Origin: Amaranthus tricolor
Lineage: Eukaryota > Streptophyta > Magnoliopsida > Caryophyllales > Amaranthaceae
Length of the DNA: 64,000 nucleotides
Assembly: GCF_026212465.1 (NCBI RefSeq)
Contig: NC_080058.1
Coordinates: 14,435,797 to 14,499,796 of the forward strand
Direction of reading: 5' to 3'
How positions within the stretch are numbered: the first letter of the stretch is position 1; every line of letters begins with the position of its first letter. The notes below the pieces were generated by a model that was given only the letters and a program-made list of their open reading frames with translations, ran no database searches and was not told the origin of the DNA. Position numbers and translations under genes: made by a program. This document shows, one piece after another, positions 11,598 to 23,839 of the stretch.

Positions 11598-11962
11598 CAA
11601 GGCGTTATGTTTAGATTTTGTTCTTGATGTAGTTTATTTTTGCTTTCTTTTTGTTTATTGCTTTATTATCTTGCTTATCAGTGCTTACACTTGGTTTTTA
11701 GTGTTGTTTGCATGCACTATAGCACATGCAGATCCAATTAACAACTTGTGCCATATAATCGTAAGATCTAGTGTGTTCAAAGGCAAGCTCCAATCCAATT
11801 TCAGTTACAACCAACTAATCCCGACCCTCTCCTATATGACCTTTTGGCCGAAGATCAACAATAGTTTCGCCAATTTGGGACTCCGTGTTTCCAAGAATTT
11901 CAAGGGGGTTCATGCTTCTTAAAGCTCCAGCTCCATACCACATACACCCATAATTCACCCGG

Positions 11963-13136
11963 ATGGTGAAAGAGACCCCTCTGTGGCTTAAAGAATCAAT
12001 GTCCTTTCACTTGGAGGCATTCTCAAACAGATATGATCTTATCCCCCCATGCACCAATAGCCTTGACTATGTACAAATGCACCTCTTCCACCTGAGTCTT
12101 GCTGGTAATGCTAAGGATTGGTACAAGTGCCTCAAATCAAACTCCATTACCTCATGGGGCCAATTGAAGACATCTTTCTTAAAGAGGTTCTATCCTATAG
12201 TTCGAACACAAGATTGGCGCAAGAAAATTGTGTCGTTTACTCAAGAGGATGATGAGAACTTAACTGCTACACGGAGTAGGTTCAAAAGGATGATCCGAGC
12301 ATGCCCCCATAATGAGTACACAGAGAACCATCTTAACACCTTGTTCTATAATGGTCTCAACGACTCCACCAAGGCACTTCTAGACTCAACGATGGGTGGT
12401 CAACTTTCTAAGATCTCATGCAATCAAGTTAAGGCAAGGATCGAAGAAGTTATAAAGAATAGCTCTTAGGGAGGAAAAAAGGGTAGTGGACTACCTAGGG
12501 GCATGATTAACATGAAGAACTTAGACACCATTGGTGCAAAGATTAAGGTAATCATGGATAAGAAATTGTCTAAGTTCAAGTTGGCTCAAAGTAATTCGAA
12601 TGTGTCATCGACAAATGAGAAGCTCTTTCCATGTAAAATCTGCGGGGCACCAATCATGATACATCATACTGTGGGGTCTCGAATTTTGAACATGTGGCAG
12701 CTGTAGATTATGGGGCTGCAATCAAGATGGGGCTCCGGTCATGAACTATAATGGATATGTATACAACCCCGAATGTGTAACGGCCGTGAGTTTTGGCGAT
12801 AAAAGCTAAGGGTGTGTGCATTAACATTCTTACAATAACTAAACCTTTAGACCTCCCTTCAATCCCAAACCTAGGCAAGGAAACTTCAACCACGGCTACA
12901 ACCAAAGCAATTATGTGCCTTATGGCAACCAAGAAGGTGGGAGTTTTCCAAGGCCAAATGGGAATCGGCCGAACATGTATCTTCAAGTGCCAAGACCCAA
13001 CCCCAACCTACCCTACCCATCTACACAACCACCACCAAACCTCGCTCCGAACAATGACTACTTTTCCTCTCAAGTGCGATCTCTTGCTCAACAAAACCAA
13101 ACCTTCTCCCAAATCAATCAAACCTTGATTACTTAG
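11963..13136 (+). pseudogene. gag: Gypsy Gag, decayed
   Basis: The open part (11963-12469, 168 aa) is a good retrotransposon gag domain: LFHLSLAGNAKDWYKCL, SITSWGQLKTSFLKRFYP, then a segment ending in FYNGLNDSTKALLDS. Downstream pieces (12503-12706, 12793-13136) shift frame and carry stops. They include a partial Cys motif (CKICGAP, about 12640) and a Pro/Asn/Gln-rich tail, as in Athila-type Gags. The true N-terminus probably lies upstream of the ATG at 11963, since related coding is visible from about 11720. Gag would form the particle; no pol follows. Confidence 0.8.
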
Positions 13137-13139
13137 GTG

Positions 13140-13749
13140 TAACAACTTCAAACACAACAGAAGTTGTTTGAATCCTAAGTTGCGTAGATGGCCAATGTAA
13201 CCTCTATTTTAGCGCCACATTCTCAAAGTTTACCCCAACTTAACCCTAGCCTATGTTACAACCCTTTCCAGATCAGTTTGACTTGGCCTGATTATAGGTA
13301 CTAAGCTAGAGAATTGATACAATAGAATACTTGAGATTTCTCCCTATTAGGTGTTTGATTCCTGACTTATCTTTAGTCATAAGACTTTCGGCAAAACACA
13401 TACCTAATCAAACGCATGCATATTAGATATTTCTCTTACCTCATGGAAATAACCTTGGGAGCGTAGACTTATGACCTCATTAGTTAGTGGGTGGCATGGC
13501 CTATGTTGTAGCTTGCTTAGTGATCCCGAGTCCTTGGAAAACATTGTTCTTCTTGGTAGTATTCTCTCTTGCACCCATCATACTTGCACATCCATGGCTA
13601 TAGAAGAGTTTTTTGCATACACAGCATGCAATGTCTTGTTTATCGCTCGCCTTGTTTTTATTTGTTCTAGGTTTGTTTTGCCCTGTGATTTCTTACTGCC
13701 TTGTTAGTTCATTTTATAGGGACTAGCAAAGCTTTGGCTTGGGGGAAGT
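13140..13749 (+). other. Gypsy 3' untranslated region with polypurine tract
   Basis: No pol coding seen. Ends with CTTGGGGGAAGT (about 13738-13749), a polypurine tract directly before the LTR start TGATGTGCTC. Confidence 0.65.
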
Positions 13750-15372
13750 TGATGTGCTCGTTTTCAAACACGTTGATTACTTTGTTTTAGTGTCAAGTCT
13801 TGATTTTTTAAATTAATAATATGCATATTAAGCGTGACTTTACCTTGTTCTTGTCTTTGGATTATTTCATGGTTATTTCAGGTGTTTTGGAAGGCTTCGG
13901 GGTTAAACTCCATGTGTTCGAGGCTTTGGGATGCGATTTGAGGCTTCCCCAAAAGTCCCATAAAGTTCAGAGGCCCCTTGATGCTTTGAAGATGCTAATA
14001 GGCTAGAAGACGCATAGATTCAGCCGAATACAACCCTTATTCGATCACATGGAGCCATGAGTACTTCGTTGTATGCGCAAAACGAGCTAGAATAGGCGAA
14101 TTTAGCACCATTTAGGCCAACAGTCAATGATTCGGTCGAATGGAGCATGCAAATCTTGGATAACTTTATAAACTTGCTATTTTGGTTTAATCACACAACC
14201 ATTTGGTCGAATGGGCTTTCATTCGGGTGAATGAGCCCTTGATTCGACCGAATGGACCTCAATTCAACATCAGAACTTTCTTTGCATCGAGATTCGACCG
14301 AATTGACCACTCATTCGGCCGAATAGGCTTTGTTTCAGCCGCAAACTCGATTCTTCCCAAGCCAAACTTCAAGGCTATTTTAGGGAATTCAACCACTTTT
14401 GTTCTTAGGCGATAAATACCCCCCATTTCTGTATAAACCATTATGCCTATTATGAGTGCTTAGTGTGCCTCATCATAGAACATCAACTCTTTATTGCTTT
14501 CATTTACTTTATGCCCTATATTAGATTTAAAATTTTCTTTAAAGCTTTCTCTACATTTAGCTCCTTAGTTTAAATCTTTATTTCAAGCATTGTATTCGAA
14601 TTCAAGTTTTTTTCATTCAAGAACTTTTATTTATGTAAGATTTCATTTCTTTATGCTTTCAAATCATTTATTGCTTTCCTTGATTTCATTGCACTTGATA
14701 TTGTTCTTGCTTTCTTTATACTTTGATAGAATAACTATCGCTTTTATTTTTTTTATTGCTTTATCTATTTATTTCTTGTTCATACATTCAAGTTCTTCAT
14801 GCTTTCATTCATGGCTTTGTTTATCTCTTTTGCCCGAGTTAATTTATACATGAGTGAGTAGTTTCTTAGGGGTTTTGATTAGTTAAACCCTAGGATTGGT
14901 CTTATTCTTCATTGTATAATTTGGGTTAAAGGTTAATGATGCTTGTTGTCGACATTTGATACAAATCTTGTCCTTCCACTCCTAAGAAAACATAGGGGCG
15001 ATTTATGTGACTTGTTGGGTCACTAACTTCTTGTCATCTTGAGTGTCATGATTGGTTATTGTTTGATCTCCCTTGACCTAGCTTATCTTTTGTCCAAATT
15101 GACCTTCCTAGGGTGGACCTAATCTATCTTCGTTTGTCTTTCATTGATTTATATCATCTTCCTTCTTTCTGATTTCTTATTGTCATTAGTTTAGTTTAAA
15201 AACCCTACATTTTACATAAACCTATCCAAGTCAAGATTAGACTCTAACATCCCTTGTGTTTGTGGTTTGATCCCCGACTTACTATTACACTAGTTGTAGT
15301 TGTTTTACGCTGTTTATAAATATTTTTTGCTTGATTGACCTTTTCGCAAACGACACTAAAAGCCGGTTATCA
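13750..15372 (+). repeat. 3' LTR of the gypsy element
   Basis: About 1623 bp, TGATGTGCTC start and TTATCA end. Between about 14125 and 14330 it carries repeated near-palindromes of the form ATTCGNNCGAATGG (at least six). A TATA-like GATAAATACC is at about 14411. Long T-rich stretches follow at 14580-14830. Confidence 0.8.
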
Positions 15373-17100
15373 AATGTATGACTATTTTGTAGTAAAACTT
15401 TATTGCCAAAACAATTTCAAAATATTTTTAATATTTTTAATATGTATTGTAGACATATGAAATAGTTTTGGTAGGCATTTGAAACTGTGGAGTGGTTTTT
15501 GCATATTATAGTATGTATTTGAACATGTTATAGTACTCATTTAAAATAGATATAGTAGAGAAATTGAATCATTTCAACATGTGTTTGTTTTTTGGAAGAC
15601 TTACAAGTGTTCTTAAATGTTATAATAGTTTTATTTATTATTATGCTAGGTATTTTAATAGTTGTGGTAGGTATTTTTAATTGCTATAGTTGGTCTTTTC
15701 AAAAATAAGTAGGCATTTCACTAAATATAGTAGGCATTTAAAATAGTTTTTGTACGCATGTGAATCTAGTTTTATAGGTATTTTTAGATGTAGTAGGAAT
15801 TTTTAATCATCAAAGTAGGTATTATAAATAATTATAGTATGCATATAAACTAGCTTTAGTTATTGTTTCTTAATACGGTAGTTGTTTTTAGACAATGATA
15901 TAGGTGTTTTTACTTAATAAAGTAAGCATTTGAATTAACTGATATAGGTATTAAAAGTTTCCATAGTAAGAAATTAAACTAATGAAAGTAGATATTCGAA
16001 CTTTTTAAGTACCTATTTTAAGTGCTTATAGTTGGTGTTTTGATTTTATTTTGAAGTTGGTGCTTTTGCAAATTGAAGTAGATATTTTCAATAAGCATTT
16101 GAAATAGTTTCTGTAGGCATTTAATAGTAAAGGTTTTTCATAAGGCATTTGAACTTTTTATAGTCGTCATTCGAAACATATAGTAGGAATATTGAATCAT
16201 TTCAACAGGTGTTCTTAATTGTTATAGTTGTATTACTAGTTATGGTAGGTTATTTTTAATGGTTATTATAGGTACTTTTAATATGTTATAGTTGGCCTTT
16301 TTTAAAATGAAGTAGGCATTTATCCTTGAATACAATAGGCATTTAAAATAGTTTTGTAGGTATATATTTTAATTATAGTAGAAATTTTTAATCACCGAAG
16401 TAGGCATTATAATTAGTTATAGCATGCATTGAACTAAGTTTAGTTATTGTTGTGTTGTAGTTATTATTTCTTAATAAAGTAATTGTTTTTCACAATAAGT
16501 AGGTGTTTTGTAGTAGGTATTTTTACAAATAAAAATAGATCTTTTAATTATCTATTCGCATCATTAAACTTTATCATCAAATTTTTCAATGGGCGATCCT
16601 ATTTAAAGCAATAATAAAGTATTCATTGAAATTTGAATTAAAATTCGAAAACATTAAAATTGAATTCGAAAATTTTAAAAAGTTGCAAAGTTATGCATTA
16701 TATTCTTGGATTGATTTAGAGCTGTGAGATTCTCAAACTCGGTCCTCATTTCTTCCATCTCAATCCTGTTTATTTTTTTTCTTGCTTTCATTGTTTTCTT
16801 AGTGATTAAAAATAAGGGAAAAAATGAATAAAAGAAGGTAGTTATTTAAAAACGCATGAAGAAAACGTTTTCTCATTGATTTGTAATATTTCTTTTTTTA
16901 TAAATTAACTTTATTGGGTTGGAACTCCTAAGAATATTTCTTTACGAACTCTACGAGACCGTCTCTCAAGATACCTACTATAAATGTTATTATTCGTCTC
17001 AATATTATAACGAATGATTTAATTGATCATAATAGTATTTTTTGTGTTTATGAAGAAATTACTTCTTTGATGCCTAACTTATTGTTTGGATTATAACCAT
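15373..17100. repeat. Decayed AT-rich repeat with ~640-bp internal duplication
   Basis: No coding. From 15420 to about 16560 the sequence is built of loosely repeated GTAGGCATTT / GTAGGTATTTTTAA motifs about 25-40 bp apart. At larger scale, 15430-15880 is repeated at about 16080-16490 (shared TTGAATCATTTCAACA at ~15567 and ~16186, CATTTAAAATAGTTTT at ~15733 and ~16337). From 16560 to 17100 I see nothing except a short GAGACCGTCTC palindrome near 16957. Confidence 0.6.
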
Positions 17101-17104
17101 AATG

Positions 17105-17315
17105 AGTCAATTTGACAAATAGTTGTTAGTTGGAGGTATTGACTAATTTTTGTTGCTTTATTTGACCATTAGTAAGTGTTGGATGATAAGTAAGAAGTCC
17201 AAGCCAACTATTTTAAGTCATCTTTTACGAAGATGCTTTGTAAAATTTATTTGTAGGCTATTTAATCTTTATTACAGAAACAAGTAAGGCAAAAGTTAAT
17301 GTAAAAAGCTATTAT
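17105..17315 (+). repeat. Half copy of a fold-back MITE
   Basis: Resembles the left half of the MITE at 20762-21295: GTTAGTTGGAG near 17130, AAGCCAACTATTT near 17200, and a run ending GTAAAAAGCT at 17310. The right half is missing; the copy stops where the CACTACAAAAAA end begins. Confidence 0.5.
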
Positions 17316-18988
17316 CACTACAAAAAATGTTGGATCGATCCCCACTTATTTGCCCATGCTTAATTAAATGGGCTTAATATTTAGTTTAGGTACACTTTCT
17401 AAGCATAGTGAAAATAACCTTTCATATAAGCTTGGAGAAAAGCAACTTTAAAGACAAAAACTCAAATATGAGATAAACATTAACTACGCTTATAAATGTG
17501 GATATAAACCTAATTAACCTCACACATAAGTGTGGGTATTTGCCTAACTAAATATAAGTTATTCAAATTAATGTAATTAACAAATTAAAAATGATATATT
17601 TCTCGAGTTGGTCTTTATTCATTCGTTGTTTCTTTTTCTTTCTACAGAACTTTACCCTAATTTCCTCTATTTTAGAGGGATCTCAATTTTGGCTTCTCAC
17701 TCTTTAATATTTTTGTTTTAGGTAGGGTTTCTCCTTATTTCCTAAATTTATTAGACTTATAGCTCATCATTTGTCATTATCAGCTTACAGGCTCACGGTG
17801 ACACTTCTGTATCTTCATCATTTCGTTGGCAAACTACTAAGATTGTAATGCAACATCATCACTATCAAATGTCCTTGCATTGTAAATATTACTTTTTTTT
17901 GCTTTAAAAGTAAATGTCTGAGATGAATATGTTCAAATACCATTTAATTTCACTCTAAGTTTATTCCCTATTTTCAACCTTCAAATTAACCCTCGATTGA
18001 ATAAAATTTAATTATGTTCATCATTTCTAACTTATTCATTGGCATAATTTAGAAGTTTTGCAATTTAAAGGCTGCTTACTTACATTTTTCAACTGAAGGT
18101 TTCTTGTGCTTGCTCTTTGATTTGTATTTCATTTAACCCTCGACTAATTTTGAATTGAAGTTCTACTTTGTGTATTTTGTTTAATTTCATTTATATTAAG
18201 TGTGTATTGTTGACATTTAATTTTGGTTTAATGATTTGTTCTTCTCTCCATTAGTAGATTTAAGTTCATATGGGTTAGCAAGTGGGTAAGTGTGCTAGTA
18301 GTAAGGGTATGCGTTTCAATGTATTTGGGGAAGGGGGATTTGTTATGGGGTTGTTGTTGTGCTGTTGGGACAACAACATAGGGGAGAATTGGGGTTGTAG
18401 AGCCAAATACTAGTGTGAATGACTAAGAGTATGTAACCTCTCATTAACTCTTAGTGTAAAGTGGAATGCATTTCAGAATGCTAATGGGATGTTAATGGAG
18501 TAGATTATTCTGCTTAAGGTCCTCAGGGGACTAAGGAAAATGTTTTGTAGTATTGTCAATAAGGTGACCTGACAAGCTGATCAACTATATTAACAACAAT
18601 AATGAAATAGAAAAAAGAAAGCTAGATAATTGTTTGAATTGTAAATGTGTGTATTCTGACTAAAGATGTGGTTGTTTTGGATATGAATTGAATTTCAATA
18701 TACCTATTGACTGAAAGACATTCATTTTGTCCACTAAGGTTCATTATCTATTGTTTACTTCCTTTTAGGTATGTCAAATTGATTGTTATTTTTACAAGTA
18801 TAAATTAATTTCACTGTAAGTATTGCATCTCTAGGAGTAGTCCATGTGTCGTTCATTTTAGTTATTATATATGTTCAAAATAAGGAAATAGTGTTGTGAT
18901 TTCTTCATTTTGAACAAGTTTAATCTTCATGCTTTGGACAAATTTCTTTGATTTTTCTTCAATTTTCTTCACTTCGTCAGGTTTTATT

Positions 18989-19080
18989 CTCTCCCATGTC
19001 TTTAATTTAGGTTTAATTATGCTTATGAGTTTGCTCTCCCATGTCTTTAATTTAAGTTTAATTATGCTTATGAGTTTGCT
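18989..19080 (+). repeat. 45-bp tandem duplication
   Basis: Two near-identical 45-bp copies beginning CTCCCATGTCTTTAATTTA, offset 45 bp (18991 and 19036). Because 45 is a multiple of three, a short frame stays open across it, but nothing else suggests a gene. Confidence 0.85.
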
Positions 19081-20243
19081 TTTATGTGCTAGCTTTGGTT
19101 GGTGTTTATCCTTGTGTATAAACTGAATACTACTTGTTTAAAGGATGTTTTGGTATTCGTGTTTGATCTATTCTTGTGAAGCTTGTAATTATAAAAGGTA
19201 ATATTATTCTTGTGAATTTTGATTTCAGATTTTTGAATTATAGTAGGGTTTAGGTTATTATTTGCAAATTTATAAATTTGTACTCTTTCTCATTCAACTT
19301 CCTCAACATTACTACTTCTCCCATGTCTTTTCTCCTTCCTTCTTTCAGCTTACAGTCTTGAAATATTAATGCTTTTAAATTTTTTTCTTGTTACTATGCT
19401 CTTTGTTGTTAGTATTCCACAAGTGTGTACTTATTACAACAAGTTTTTTTTATAAGTTCTTAGAAGAACTAGGCAGTATGGTTTTCTGGCTTGATAAATG
19501 TTTTTTCTTGGTCTAAATCTGATCATGATGCTACTTCGTTGTTACTTTTGTGCTTCTGAGCTCAGTTATGCTTCTAGTTCAAATGACTCTTTGTTTTTAT
19601 TCACTACCAGGTTACCAGCTGATTAGATTGCAAATAGTCGTTAGCTTTCATTTATGCTTCCAATTTAGTGTTAGTTCTGCCTGGGTAAGTCAATTTTATT
19701 AGTACCTTAAATAGATGAAGAGTAGTCATTAGCTCTCAGTTATGCTTCCATTCAACATTATATTTATGAAGTTTTCATGTATTTAGCCTTCGTTGATGCC
19801 TTGTTAAAGGATCATTATCATCATCATCAACTCAAAATTCCCGTGTTTTCTTGCGACTTGAAGACTTAACGTTAGAGATGTTAGGACAATCGGAACATTA
19901 TAAAGGATGAAAACACAAGTATGTTTCATCTATATTTATTGTTGTAGCTCATACTTTTCTGTATCCAATCTAAAAAATGAAATAATTACTTTATGCGTTC
20001 AAATGGCCGCAAAAGAACGATTGCAACGATCACAAGTACCAAATAAAAGCATCCAAAAGCAGTTATGAAGACGTTTTGCATTGGTTTTAGTTTTGTAGTT
20101 TTTTAGCATATATATCATGACAAAGATATTTTATTTTGTTATGATGACAAATTTTGTTAACTTCTTTCTTATTAATCGAAAATAATAAATTTATGTTTTA
20201 AAATGGTAACATATTATTGATGACCTTATTTTAATAACTATGT

Positions 20244-20378
<135 letters not shown>

Positions 20379-20761
20379 CAATAATAATTGTTGAAATAAT
20401 ATAAAAAACTAATAGTCGTATTAAATTTCATGCTAAAATTTGTTAAAAAGAGTTACCATTTATATTACCAACACTTATATGTGAGGAAAAACAAGATACA
20501 AATCAATAGACTCCTAATTGATTTCCCTACGCTTATAAGTGAAGAGGTCAGAATGTCCCCATGCTTATAAGCGTGGCTGGAGGTGCATATTGCCACGCTT
20601 ATAAGTGTGGTTCAACCAAGATTTAGCCTAAGCGTGGGCAAAATTTTTCTGACACAAATACTGCTCGTATTTATTTAAGAGTGGGGAATAACTTTGGCCT
20701 CATATATTAAGCGTGGGCAATAAGATTCTTAAGCGTGGGAGGATGCAAAGCTTAGAGATAT

Positions 20762-21295
20762 GTTTGGCAAATGAATGTTAGTTGGAGTTGTTGGTCGAAA
20801 CTGTTGGTGGGTTAGACCAGGTGAAATATTAGCTAAATAAGCCAACTATTTGAGCTAGTTATCTAAGCTTGTTATTTATGCTAATTGTTAAAGAGATGTT
20901 TTGTAAGAATTATTTTTTGGCTGTTTATTAGAGCAAAAAAAATAGCTAAAAGCCCAAAGCCAATGAAAAAAGCTCTTGGAAGTAAATGGCATTTGATTGT
21001 TGGCTTTTTCGTTGATCAAACGGTCAAAAAAAGAATTTGGTAAATGACTTTTAAGCTAACTGAAAAGCTAAAACCAAAAAGCTAGTCATAAAACATAATA
21101 GCTTTTTTAATTAGTTTTTGGCTTACTTTTTCTCCCATAAACGACCAACAACCAGCATATAATTTTTATCAAATATCTTTTTAATAACTGACATAAATAC
21201 TAGCTCAAACAACTTGCTTATCAACCAATACTTTTAGCTAGTCTAACCAACCAATAGTTTCACTAATAGCTTCAACTAACAACCATTTGCTAAGC
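20762..21295. mobile_element. Fold-back MITE, ~534 bp
   Basis: The left arm from TTTGGCAAATG (20762) and the reverse complement of the right arm ending at 21295 (CTTAGCAAATG read inward) match over most of their length: TGTTAGTTG, GAAACT.TTGGT, GGTTAGAC, then further inward pairing. It would fold into a long imperfect hairpin and has no coding. A half copy lies at 17105-17315, so the family is repeated in this genome. Superfamily is not clear from the ends. Confidence 0.6.
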
Positions 21296-21309
21296 AGGTC
21301 CACTTTGAG

Positions 21310-21645
21310 TAGCTTTTTGGGTTTAGCCTAAGTACTAGCCAGCACGATCCTATAGTAATGCATTTATCATTTTACCTAGTTGATTTGAACATTGGAATGG
21401 AATTGTTTGAACTTCTTTCAATGATTCTTACTTTGATTCATTAGTTAAACATATCCATATCGTTAAACTATTAGTAAAACTCATGAAGTAAATTATATCC
21501 ACTCATAGCTGATTTACTTTACGCATCACATATATCTGAATGTATTAGTCTTAAAAGTTCAGTATTTGTATCACTTGATCCCGTAAAAGAAGTTTTCATT
21601 TTCTCCATCAAGAAAAATTCACATATAATAAAATATTAGTAATCA
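21310..21645 (-). pseudogene. Copia integrase relic
   Basis: On the minus strand, one frame reads KMKTSFTGSSDTNTELLRLI followed by HSDICD, which corresponds to the start of the copia integrase core including the first catalytic Asp. Further on, NQLGKMINALL with DRAG and YLG corresponds to the segment around the second Asp, which is degraded. Many stops; ends are vague. Different lineage from the Sirevirus at the start of the window. Confidence 0.6.
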
Positions 21646-21841
21646 TTTCACATATTCATCCTTATGAAGTCCCCCATTGGATTTAAACTTAAGTGTGCTA
21701 ATCAGAAATGGGATGGATACGTAGAATTATAATCATTTTACTACTGATTTTGGTGTCTTTATGAAGTTACCATTTATTTGTAAGTTTCTTTAAGCTAGAC
21801 TTCTATCCTCAGATTCAAAGCTACGCAACACTTGATTTGGG

Positions 21842-22034
21842 GTTGTCAAGTAAGTGTTAAAGGTATATTAAGTATGAGTTTCGGGTATATAAAATAGGTA
21901 TTTGAGATATGTTAAGTAGTTGTTTGAGGTATGTCAAATAGGTGTTTTGAGGTATATCAAGTAGATGTTTCAGATTTCGGGTATATTAAGTATGAGTTTC
22001 GGGATCAGACAATCAAAAACACCTACTTGACAAC
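21842..22034. repeat. Small inverted repeat with GTAGGTGTTT motifs
   Basis: GTTGTCAAGTAAGTGTT (21842-21858) pairs with AACACCTACTTGACAAC (22018-22034), one mismatch. Between them, AGTATGAGTTTCGGG occurs twice (about 21873 and 21988). The motif vocabulary resembles the decayed repeat at 15420-16560, so both may come from one repeat family. Confidence 0.5.
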
Positions 22035-22184
22035 TTTAGCATTTTAAAAATACCTACTTGGCAAATTATGAACCCCTACTTAACTTTAAGGGCGGTTTTG
22101 GGCATATGCAAGATATTCGACCGCATGAGGCACTCGTAAACAGGACTTCAAATATAAATTAGCGTGATTGTTTCACAATAGGTG

Positions 22185-22377
22185 TAATCAGCTTAGTTGG
22201 TAAAAGGATGGGTATGCTATGTATGAAGTTCGGGGTTCGATTTTCGAATCATTGAACAACGTTTTATTTCCTTTTCACTTTGACTTCGTTTAACATCCAT
22301 TATTTTTAATAATCGATTCACCTTCTTTTATTTCCTTTTGTCTAATTAACAAATACTTCGATTTTCTCAAAAAAAAT
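22185..22377 (+). mobile_element. tRNA-like, SINE-like segment
   Basis: CAGCTTAGTTGG (22189-22200) fits a pol III A-box and GGTTCGATTT (from about 22234) fits a B-box, spaced about 34 bp as in tRNA-derived SINEs. The segment does not fold into a full tRNA and ends near an A-run at about 22371-22378. No target duplication was found, so this is tentative. Confidence 0.4.
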
Positions 22378-22740
22378 TTATAACATTAAGTTTTATTTAA
22401 CGTCTTTATTGTCACTAATTCGCCTTTATTTCCTTTAGTCTAATAAATAGTCATATTATATTTATTTATTATATTGATTGTTCATCATTACAATGGTTGC
22501 TACGAGTAGCTAATGATGGCTATTTTGGTTATAGTATTCTAATGAACTTTGATTGTAGATTATTTGTTCTTATTAGAAATGAATATCATTTGACTTAAAC
22601 GTGTATTGATTAATCAATAATTAATAAACTATACAAAACATAATCAACATTTAGAAGTGTATATAAGTGCCCCTTTATCAAATTAATTAATAATATTAGT
22701 ATGTATTTGAATACTTAACTTGTCCCCTTCTCTCTCTAGG
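22378..22740. other. AT-rich gap
   Basis: No coding, no repeat I can name. Confidence 0.5.
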
Positions 22741-22810
22741 GTTAGAGTTTTTTCTCTCTAAGGTTTTCCTAGAGTTTTGATCTCCCGTGACTTAGGTTCT
22801 CCTAGGTTTC

Positions 22811-23785
22811 AGGGCTGACGAGTTGATTAAAAAGTGCTCAAAACTCTATATTATCCCTAAGGAAGATGATATTGTTGATTTAGGGAAGGATTTCGATGAT
22901 GGTCAGGATGAAAAATTATCATTGCGGTTGGTTAGGCATATCCTCACTGATAAACCACAAAACTTTGAATCAGTGAAACGTACCTTCCTCCATGTGTGGA
23001 ATCTCAAAGAGGGTGTCATTATAAGATCCTTGGGCGTGAATCTGTTTGTTTTCCAATTCTTTCATTAGAAGGATAGGGATAAAATACTCGTTGGAAGGCC
23101 ATGGTGCTTCGAGAATAGGTTGGTTGTCCTCCAAGAAATTGATAAAAATGTGACGCCGTCGGATATGGTATTAAATTTCTCTCCCTTTTGGATTCAATTA
23201 TATAATTTTCCTTTTGGTTATAGATCTGATGATAAAATTAGGGCTATTGCTAAGGCAGTTGGAGATGTTATGGAGGTTGAAGAAGATTTTCTGGATATTA
23301 GCCTGTTTCGTAGGATTAGGGTTTGGTTAGATATCACAAAGCCTTTGAAGTGATTCCAGTTGGTTCGGTTAAAGGGCAATACCACTGCAAACGTGACCCT
23401 AAAATACGAAAGACTACCCCATTTTTGTTTCTTGTGTGGGATCATGAGCCATATAGAGAAAGATTGTGCAAATGTCCCTGAGGAAGATAAAGAGGCTGGG
23501 TGTAAGTGGGGTTTGTATATACGGCCTTCACCACGAAAAGGTTTAAACAAACATAAAGAGGTGGAAGAGATTATAAAAATGCGCAAGTGTCTGTTTGTTC
23601 TAAAACCCAAAAATTCTGATGATGTAGGTACTCTGTTGAATGTGGGGCATACTTCTATGGGTGATGATGGTCGAGTGGCTGATAAGAATGTAGATAGGAG
23701 TCTGCTACTTTTACGAGATGTGGGGAATTATGATGTAGGCGCCCCAGAGACGGTCTATGATGGTGATAACTTGGGGGTACGATAG
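22811..23785 (+). pseudogene. LINE ORF1, N-terminal part (DUF4283, zf-CCHC_4)
   Basis: RNA-binding chaperone of plant L1 elements. One frame runs the whole way with stops at 23066-23068, 23351-23353 and 23783-23785. The expected start, before ADELIKKCSKL, reads AGG at 22811 instead of ATG, so the start codon is lost. DUF4283 covers about residues 25-170 (FQFFH, then KILVGRPWCFENRLVVL). A zinc knuckle of CX2CX4HX4C form is at 23426-23467 within YERLPHFCFLCGIMSHIEKDC-like sequence, typical of zf-CCHC_4. The hAT element cuts the ORF 40 bp after the third stop. Confidence 0.85.
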
Positions 23786-23817
23786 TTCCTGTACAAGGGA
23801 GTAAGGAGAGGGTTTCT

Positions 23818-23825
23818 CTTACAAA
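23818..23825. repeat. Left target site duplication of the hAT element
   Basis: CTTACAAA, identical to 27570-27577; 8 bp is the hAT hallmark. Confidence 0.95.
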
Positions 23826-23839
23826 TAGGCATGGCCACG

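Larger units (their letters stand above)
11383..15372 (+). mobile_element. Tat/Athila-like Ty3/gypsy element, gag only, 5' LTR truncated
   Basis: Direct repeats at 11383-11576 and about 15178-15372 identify the LTR 3' end at both sides of a 2.2-kb interior. The interior has a tRNA-Asp-like primer site, a retrotransposon gag, and a polypurine tract just before a complete 3' LTR. No protease, RT or integrase is visible, so it is a non-autonomous or deleted derivative. The two LTR ends differ at many positions, so the insertion is old. The missing 5' part of the left LTR is replaced by the LINE fragment. Confidence 0.8.

Noticed and set aside
14590..14853. 87-aa hydrophobic frame in the gypsy LTR
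   Set aside because: T-rich LTR sequence gives Phe/Leu/Ser by chance.
18929..19126. 65-aa hydrophobic frame
   Set aside because: Produced by a 45-bp tandem duplication in AT-rich DNA; no other support.
22189..22250. Functional tRNA gene
   Set aside because: A- and B-box present but no acceptor stem or anticodon arm can be drawn.
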